The position numbers and the translations under genes are program-made. Of a DNA stretch of 21,115 bases, positions 16,530-21,115 are shown piece by piece. How positions within the stretch are numbered: the first letter of the stretch is position 1; each line of letters opens with the position of its first letter. The notes beneath the pieces are model-generated. The model did not search any database and was not told the DNA's origin. It worked only from the letters and a program-made list of their open reading frames with translations. Source of the DNA: Dehalococcoidia bacterium (GTDB lineage: Bacteria > Chloroflexota > Dehalococcoidia > Lucifugimonadales > Lucifugimonadaceae). The DNA is taken from contig JAAXHR010000125.1 in assembly GCA_012270805.1 (NCBI GenBank), forward strand, positions 1-21,115. The letters are read 5' to 3'.

Positions 16530-17645
16530 GTGCGCTTTTTGATCAACAACTCCAACCGCGGCACCAACGGTCAGGCTTACAGTATCGGCGCTATGGTGCG
16601 GCGGGTGTTTTCGCTACCCACCATGTTGAGCGTCGCTTTCGGATTGGCGATCATCGGATTTCTGCTGTGGCGTGTGTTGGATTTTGAGTGGGATGAATTT
16701 GTCAAGCACTTAACCGGGATCAATTGGTGGCTATTCATATTGGCCGGGTTGCTTTACTACGTAAGCTTCTGGTTCAGAGGCTGGCGTTGGCAGTTCATAT
16801 ACAACTCGGTCGCCGTTCGATCGGACAATGCCGACATGAGGCGGTCGCCCGCGCCTAACGTTCCGACGATGGCGGGATTGATACTGTCGGGATGGTTCGT
16901 TAATTCGGTGATGTTTTTCCGTATCGGAGACGCATACCGTGGTTGGGCTTTGGCTGACAGAACTTCTAGCGACACGCCTACGGCCCTTGGTACAGTGTTT
17001 GCGGAACGGGTGCAAGACATGGCAGTAGTTCTTGTGCTCGTAGTTGTATCGGCAGTTTGGGCGCTGCTGGTGGATGGATTCGCCGCGTCCGGTCGGATCG
17101 TTGACGTTGCGGTGATCGTCGTAGCCGTAGCCTCAGGACTGGTGTTGTTGTTGCTGCTGGTCCTCTACGTGATGGGTAAAGCAGGAGATAGATTTGCGCG
17201 CTGGCTGCCGGCGCGATTCCGTGAACAGTATCTGCACTTCCAAGACGGCACTCTCGACAGCTTTAAGGGCGGTGGCATGTCCAGACTTATAGCACTGGGA
17301 GTGTTGGGATGGTTGATGGAGGTGCTGAGGTTCTATTTCGTGGCCCATGCGATGGGGCTGGAGATGGCGATGAGCATCGCGATGTTTGCGGCCCTCGCCA
17401 ACGCCATCATGACAACTATTCCGGTTCCGGGTGGTCTCGGGTTCGTGGAGACGGCTCTGGTCACCATCTTGCTTCTCGTGGGGCTGAGCCACACCGACGC
17501 CTTCACGCTGACGCTGTTGGACCGCGCGATCTCTTGGCTCAGCGTCGTCGTATTGGGTGGTATAGCATTTTTTGGGATGACGCTGAAACGCACTGCCAAC
17601 AGTCGGTTGACCGTCGCCGAAGAGGCGAGTGCGAATGGTGGGTGA
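16530..17645 (+). CDS. LPG-synthase/AglD-type polytopic membrane protein (UPF0104 family)
   Basis: A 371-residue membrane protein with about eight hydrophobic segments. Features of the lysylphosphatidylglycerol-synthase transmembrane family are visible: FRGWRW after the second helix, the FFRIGDAYRGW segment, FAERVQD, and the hallmark PVPGGLGFVETAL before the last helices. Members are flippase-like or glycosyltransferase-associated membrane proteins; this one lacks the soluble aminoacyl-transfer domain, so lipid transport or an unassigned envelope role is more likely. The start is GTG at 16530 with GGTGA just upstream. An ATG at 16593 is an alternative that would remove a 21-residue polar leader. 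Confidence 0.8.
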   Translation: MRFLINNSNRGTNGQAYSIGAMVRRVFSLPTMLSVAFGLAIIGFLLWRVLDFEWDEFVKHLTGINWWLFILAGLLYYVSFWFRGWRWQFIYNSVAVRSDNADMRRSPAPNVPTMAGLILSGWFVNSVMFFRIGDAYRGWALADRTSSDTPTALGTVFAERVQDMAVVLVLVVVSAVWALLVDGFAASGRIVDVAVIVVAVASGLVLLLLLVLYVMGKAGDRFARWLPARFREQYLHFQDGTLDSFKGGGMSRLIALGVLGWLMEVLRFYFVAHAMGLEMAMSIAMFAALANAIMTTIPVPGGLGFVETALVTILLLVGLSHTDAFTLTLLDRAISWLSVVVLGGIAFFGMTLKRTANSRLTVAEEASANGG

Positions 17646-17660
17646 GATCAAGTTCGAAGA

Positions 17661-17736
17661 TGGCGCCCCTGACAGGACTCGAACCTGTGACACACGGTTT
17701 AGGAAACCGTTGCTCTATCCTCTGAGCTACAGGGGC
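17661..17736 (-). tRNA. tRNA-Arg (anticodon CCU)
   Basis: Minus-strand cloverleaf. The acceptor stem is GCCCCTG/CAGGGGC and the D-arm is GCTC...GAGC. The anticodon stem ACGGT/ACCGT encloses the loop TTCCTAA, giving anticodon CCT, which reads AGG. The T-arm is ACAGGTTCGAGTCCTGT. Discriminator G is followed by an encoded CCA. It sits 15 bp beyond the stop of the membrane-protein gene, on the opposite strand. Confidence 0.95.
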
Positions 17737-17804
17737 TTGAGGATTTGACTCGCCACCATCATTTTAAATGTGGCAGTTATGGCTCAAGTCATTAACGAGA
17801 CTCG

Positions 17805-19373
17805 ATGACAGTAGAGGCGCACCCAAACATCTTGCAGTTGTTGCCGGGCGACGATTTTCAACGCATCGGTCAGAACGGCGAAGCTGCGTCGCACCTGGTA
17901 GCGGTGATTGACGTGGGATCCAACTCCACTCGCATGGAGGTCCTGCAACTGACCTCCGACTACGATCTGCGAGTAGTATCCGAAGTCAAAGCTTTGCTGC
18001 GCTTGGCTAGCCGCAAGTCGAAAGATGGTCGTTTGCTTCCTTCAGCCGTTTCCGAGCTGTCAAGACTCATCGACGATTTCGCAACAGTCGCAAGAGCGTC
18101 GGAAGTCGACTCGATCCGCGCTGTTGCAACCTCGGCGATGCGGGACGCGACTAACGGCGATGAGGTGCTTCAAAGAGTACGAAAAGAGACCGGCATCGAC
18201 CTAGAGATCATTAGCGGCGCACAAGAGGCAGAATTCGGATTTCTTGGCGCGGTATTTACGTTGCCGGCACATGACGGAGTGTTGTTCGACATTGGCGGTG
18301 GCAGCGTCGAGTTTTCGTTCTTTGAAAACAGATCCTTGCAGAAGGTGTACACCTTGGATCTTGGCGCGTTGCGCGTCAGCAACGATTTTCTGAATTCGGA
18401 ACAGCCCGAACACAAAGCTGTATCGGCTCTGCGGCGACATGTAAAGTCGATGCTGCGCGCCTCCGGAATGCCGGCATTAGCCGCAAATGGGAAGCTAATA
18501 GGTGCCGGCGGCACGATCCGCAATTTGACTAAGATCGACCGCGAAACGCGGAAACACTCGTTCGGGCGTCTTCACGGGTCGGTTGTCCCATACGGATCGC
18601 TGAAGGCGATCGTCAACGGGTTGCGCGGACTAGATCGCACGAGCTTGGCATACATGCCCGGGTTGAACCCCGAACGTGTTGACAGCATCCTCGGCGGAGC
18701 AATCGTCGCCTCTGAAATCGCCAAGTTTTTCAACAAGAAGCCGATCCTAGTTTCAGGTCGTGGCATACGCGAGGGCTTGGCGATGTCCGGCGTGATCGAG
18801 AAGTTGCCATCGATTGAAGAGGTCAGGCGACGTTCGGTATATGCGTTGGGCGCAAGATTTGACACTTGGGACCGTTTGCGTGCCGACAGGCGTGCCGCAA
18901 TTGCCCGAAAGATGGCCGCGTTGCTGTTGGATCATTTGGACGACGAGATGACGCAGCTGATACCCCACGTGGCCCGGCTCATCGATACCGGTCGCAGCGT
19001 CAACTACTACGACCGCTACGTACACGCGGCCAACATCATCGAACAAGGCGAAATCGGCGGGTTCTCGCACCGTGACATAGGGTTGATGTCGGCCGCGCTA
19101 CGTTTCGGGGCCAGCTACTCTACTCCAATATCACGATACCGCCCTGAACTCAAAAAGTCGGACCGCGCCATCGTCCGCAGAGCCACGAGCATCCTTCGAA
19201 TATCCGATGAGATGGAGCGCAGGCTCGGTGCAGAACGATTTTCACATATCGAGATGTCTTTAGTCGACGGCCGGATTGAGGTGCGGGCTCCAGAGCTGAA
19301 TTCCTGGGACCCCGGGCGCTTCGCTACACGATTCAAACGTAGCTTCAAGTTGGATTTCGAGGTGGTCCGGTAG
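17805..19373 (+). CDS. ppx: Exopolyphosphatase / guanosine pentaphosphatase (Ppx/GppA family)
   Basis: A 522-residue cytoplasmic enzyme. The ASKHA-fold phosphate-binding motif IDVGSNSTRM is at 35-44. VATSAMRDATN, GAQEAEFGFLG, the second phosphate loop FDIGGGSVEF and IGAGGTIRNL follow in the family order. The C-terminal ~190 residues are helical and HD-like (VHAANIIEQGEIGGFSHRD), as in two-domain Ppx proteins. It releases orthophosphate from polyphosphate chains or pppGpp. About 30 residues precede the catalytic domain, so the true start could be slightly later. It converges on the TIMP-like gene with only 9 bp between the stops and no visible terminator. Confidence 0.92.
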   Translation: MTVEAHPNILQLLPGDDFQRIGQNGEAASHLVAVIDVGSNSTRMEVLQLTSDYDLRVVSEVKALLRLASRKSKDGRLLPSAVSELSRLIDDFATVARASEVDSIRAVATSAMRDATNGDEVLQRVRKETGIDLEIISGAQEAEFGFLGAVFTLPAHDGVLFDIGGGSVEFSFFENRSLQKVYTLDLGALRVSNDFLNSEQPEHKAVSALRRHVKSMLRASGMPALAANGKLIGAGGTIRNLTKIDRETRKHSFGRLHGSVVPYGSLKAIVNGLRGLDRTSLAYMPGLNPERVDSILGGAIVASEIAKFFNKKPILVSGRGIREGLAMSGVIEKLPSIEEVRRRSVYALGARFDTWDRLRADRRAAIARKMAALLLDHLDDEMTQLIPHVARLIDTGRSVNYYDRYVHAANIIEQGEIGGFSHRDIGLMSAALRFGASYSTPISRYRPELKKSDRAIVRRATSILRISDEMERRLGAERFSHIEMSLVDGRIEVRAPELNSWDPGRFATRFKRSFKLDFEVVR

Positions 19374-19382
19374 GGATTAGTG

Positions 19383-20000
19383 CTAGCGCCAATGTCGCCT
19401 TTTCCGGGTGCCTATCCAAGCGATGCCAGCGATTAACCCTAGTGGCCAAGAGACCAAATGAGCTCTCACAGCATTGGCGTTTGCGTTGCAACCACTACCG
19501 AGGGTCGCAGGTCTGATGACCCTTTTTTCCACTGGTTCGGGCGCATATCCTTCGCCGAGCGCATCTAGGTCTTCCTGCGCTTCGGACGCCAGTCGGGTGT
19601 GGCTGCAAGCCCAGACTTCCAATGCCCCTTGCTCTCCGTCGGCGTAGACAAGGTAGTCCACGTGATTGTTGAACGGGTATCCACAACCCTCGGATCTCAC
19701 CGTATTCAGTTGCATCCTCTCGGGAATCTTGCCTTTCCATACGGTGCGGACACTGAACTCAACTGTTAGAGGTTCATCGAGCGGGACGTCTGCCGAATCG
19801 ATGTCAAATGGCCAATTCTCGAAGTGCATGCTAGTTACTCTGCCGAGAAATACCGCCGATGCTTCGTTTAACCGTTCGTAGGGTGAGTTCGCCTCGTCGC
19901 ATTCGCAGGCGTATACGCTGTCCGAGTCAGCCAAGATCGAGAAAGCGATGGTGCCGATCACCAACACCAGTCCCAAGACGTATATGAATTTTCGCCGCAT
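19383..20000 (-). CDS. Secreted TIMP/NTR-like protein with C-terminal membrane anchor
   Basis: This 205-residue protein has an N-terminal export signal (about 4-24). SVYA at 28-31 is a good signal-peptidase cleavage site, which would leave CECDE as the mature N-terminus. An N-terminal CxC is the hallmark of TIMP metalloprotease inhibitors. AVFLGRV (49-55), the GCGYPFN segment (C106) and LVYADGEQG...ACSHTR (C132) match bacterial TIMP/NTR-like domains. A Cys-containing segment (SGC, 169-171), a hydrophobic stretch (about 183-197) and a basic end (RKRRHWR) form a possible C-terminal sorting or anchor signal. Inhibitor activity is inference; VYAC could also be read as a poor lipobox. The ATG at 20000 opens directly into the basic n-region. 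Confidence 0.75.
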   Translation of the reverse strand: MRRKFIYVLGLVLVIGTIAFSILADSDSVYACECDEANSPYERLNEASAVFLGRVTSMHFENWPFDIDSADVPLDEPLTVEFSVRTVWKGKIPERMQLNTVRSEGCGYPFNNHVDYLVYADGEQGALEVWACSHTRLASEAQEDLDALGEGYAPEPVEKRVIRPATLGSGCNANANAVRAHLVSWPLGLIAGIAWIGTRKRRHWR

Positions 20001-20068
20001 CTTCAGGTAACCCTGATAACACGGTACTCGGCATTGAGGTTCCGCGCCTTATCTGGATCAGGAATGGT

Positions 20069-21115
20069 CTAGGGATCGTTTTCGAAATACCGCGCCAATT
20101 CGTCGCGTTCGAATGCAATGATTGGTCTAGGAGGGGAATCGAGGTCGCTTCGAGTGTAAACCGTAGGTCCGCCATGCTCCGTTCCAACGACTTCCACTGT
20201 ACCAATGGTGTCGGCATCGATGTCTGCGCTTTCGAGCGCGGCTATAACCGCGTCTTCATGATCTGGCTGAACAGTCGCCAGCAACGCGCCCGACGATATC
20301 AGCCCCCATGGATTGATGCTCAATGCATCACAGATCGCTTGGCACACCGGCAGAACATTCACAGCTGTTTCGTCAATTACGATGTCGACGTTGGAGGCGA
20401 ATGCCAGCTCCTGCAGCGCGGTCGACAAACCTCCTTCGGTCGGGTCGTGCATCGCAGTTATCCCACCTGCCGATTTGGCTGTCTGAGCGTCTTTGAGCAC
20501 TGAGATGCCGGGGTCGATGAGCAACTGGCCGGCGACGTTGATTTCAGTTGTCGGGACCCCCGCGTGGACGAGTTCTTCACGACACTCGTTGGCTAGGATC
20601 GATGTACCTTCGATGGCGATGCCCTTGGTGAGGATGACGGCGTCGCCGGGTTGTGCGCCAGATGCGGAGACGGTGCGGCCTGTCGGTGCTTCGCCGAGCA
20701 TGAAGCCGCAGATCACTGGCTGAGTCACGGCAGGCGTAATTTCGGTGTGCCCGCCCGCCATCTGGACTCCAATATCGTGCACCGCATCTCCGATCTGAGT
20801 GAATATGTCGCGGATTTCGTTCTCGGACGACCCCGGCGGCATCATCAGCGTGGCCAGAAACCACTTGGGCGCGCCGCCTGCGACGGCGATGTCGTTTGCA
20901 TTGACGTTCACCGCGTACCAGCCGATGCGGTCAGTGGCGAAGGTTATCGGATCGGTCTTGGCGAGTAGTGTGGTTTCCCCGAATAGGATGTGCGCGGCAT
21001 CTTCGCCGAGTCTTGGGCCGACGATAAGCCGTTCATCAACGGACGTCTTCGGCAATCCGTTGATCAAGTCTTGCAGTAGATGTCCCGGCAACTTGCCGTT
21101 CTTGAGTATGGGGCT
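20069..21115 (-). CDS. PurM/HypE-superfamily (AIR synthase-related) protein, 5' end outside window
   Basis: The frame is open to the window end. A TTG at 21091 could start it, but the residues upstream (SPILKNGKLPG) continue the family's usual GKLP opening, so the true start is probably just beyond the window. Visible family features are VGPRLGEDAA, KTDPITFATDRIGWYAVNVNANDIAVAGGAP, MAGGHTEITP, LTKGIAIEGT and DPTEGGL. The superfamily (PurM, HypE, ThiL, SelD) binds ATP and phosphorylates or dehydrates its substrates. The C-terminus lacks the PRIC-type cysteine that HypE uses in hydrogenase maturation, and no other hyp gene is here. A HypE-like protein of other function is therefore the better label. 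Confidence 0.85.
   Translation of the reverse strand, partial: SPILKNGKLPGHLLQDLINGLPKTSVDERLIVGPRLGEDAAHILFGETTLLAKTDPITFATDRIGWYAVNVNANDIAVAGGAPKWFLATLMMPPGSSENEIRDIFTQIGDAVHDIGVQMAGGHTEITPAVTQPVICGFMLGEAPTGRTVSASGAQPGDAVILTKGIAIEGTSILANECREELVHAGVPTTEINVAGQLLIDPGISVLKDAQTAKSAGGITAMHDPTEGGLSTALQELAFASNVDIVIDETAVNVLPVCQAICDALSINPWGLISSGALLATVQPDHEDAVIAALESADIDADTIGTVEVVGTEHGGPTVYTRSDLDSPPRPIIAFERDELARYFENDP

Noticed and set aside
17309..17725. Plus-strand frame ending in a TGLEPVT-type peptide
   Set aside because: Its end overlaps the tRNA-Arg gene and the rest is a shadow of the membrane-protein gene; this is a familiar false protein made from antisense tRNA sequence.
14713..17736. tRNA genes as attachment sites of an integrated element
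   Set aside because: No integrase, phage or transfer genes and no repeated tRNA 3' fragment were seen; the neighbours are housekeeping genes.

Overview
The window looks like chromosomal DNA of a free-living, GC-moderate bacterium. My best guess is a Chloroflexota lineage of the marine SAR202 / Dehalococcoidia type. The reasons are very large cadherin/fibronectin surface proteins with Thr-Pro stalks and a CLPVP-containing pre-stalk domain, mixed ATG/GTG/TTG starts, and scattered MFS transporters and dehydrogenases. This assignment is an inference, because there is no rRNA or other decisive marker gene.

Layout. (1) 1-6852, minus strand: two adjacent, paralogous, modular surface proteins. The left one runs off the window at its C-terminal stalk. 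The right one is complete: signal segment, fibronectin and cadherin repeats, conserved pre-stalk domain, Thr/Pro stalk, membrane helix and acidic tail. The same ~35-bp promoter-like element lies upstream of each. (2) 6977-8751: a SixA-type histidine phosphatase, convergent with an MFS transporter that it overlaps by a few bases. (3) 8752-9135: a non-coding stretch with a C-depleted tract and a nested inverted repeat. (4) 9136-11859, minus strand: three co-directional genes, a DM13-domain membrane protein, a monomeric sarcosine oxidase-type flavoenzyme and an alpha-carbonic-anhydrase-like lipoprotein that has lost two of its three zinc ligands. (5) 12111-14697, plus strand: an SDR oxidoreductase, an oxalate/formate- or monocarboxylate-type MFS transporter and a small membrane protein. 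(6) tRNA-Glu(UUC), then a minus-strand uronate-dehydrogenase-like epimerase. (7) 15764-19373: rsmG, an LPG-synthase-type membrane protein, tRNA-Arg(CCU) on the opposite strand, and a Ppx/GppA exopolyphosphatase. (8) 19383-21115, minus strand: a TIMP/NTR-like secreted protein whose predicted mature N-terminus is a CxC motif, and a PurM/HypE-superfamily protein cut by the window end.

How the genes may work together. Housekeeping genes (rsmG, ppx, two tRNAs) are interleaved with accessory surface and transport functions. The DM13, flavin oxidase and CA-like genes may form one transcription unit. The SDR, MFS and small membrane genes could be a small uptake/oxidation module, with the uronate-dehydrogenase-like gene nearby. 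No mobile element, CRISPR array or phage gene was seen. The parts that stand out most are the paired giant adhesin-like proteins with their shared promoter element, the apparently zinc-site-defective carbonic anhydrase, and the TIMP-like protein.
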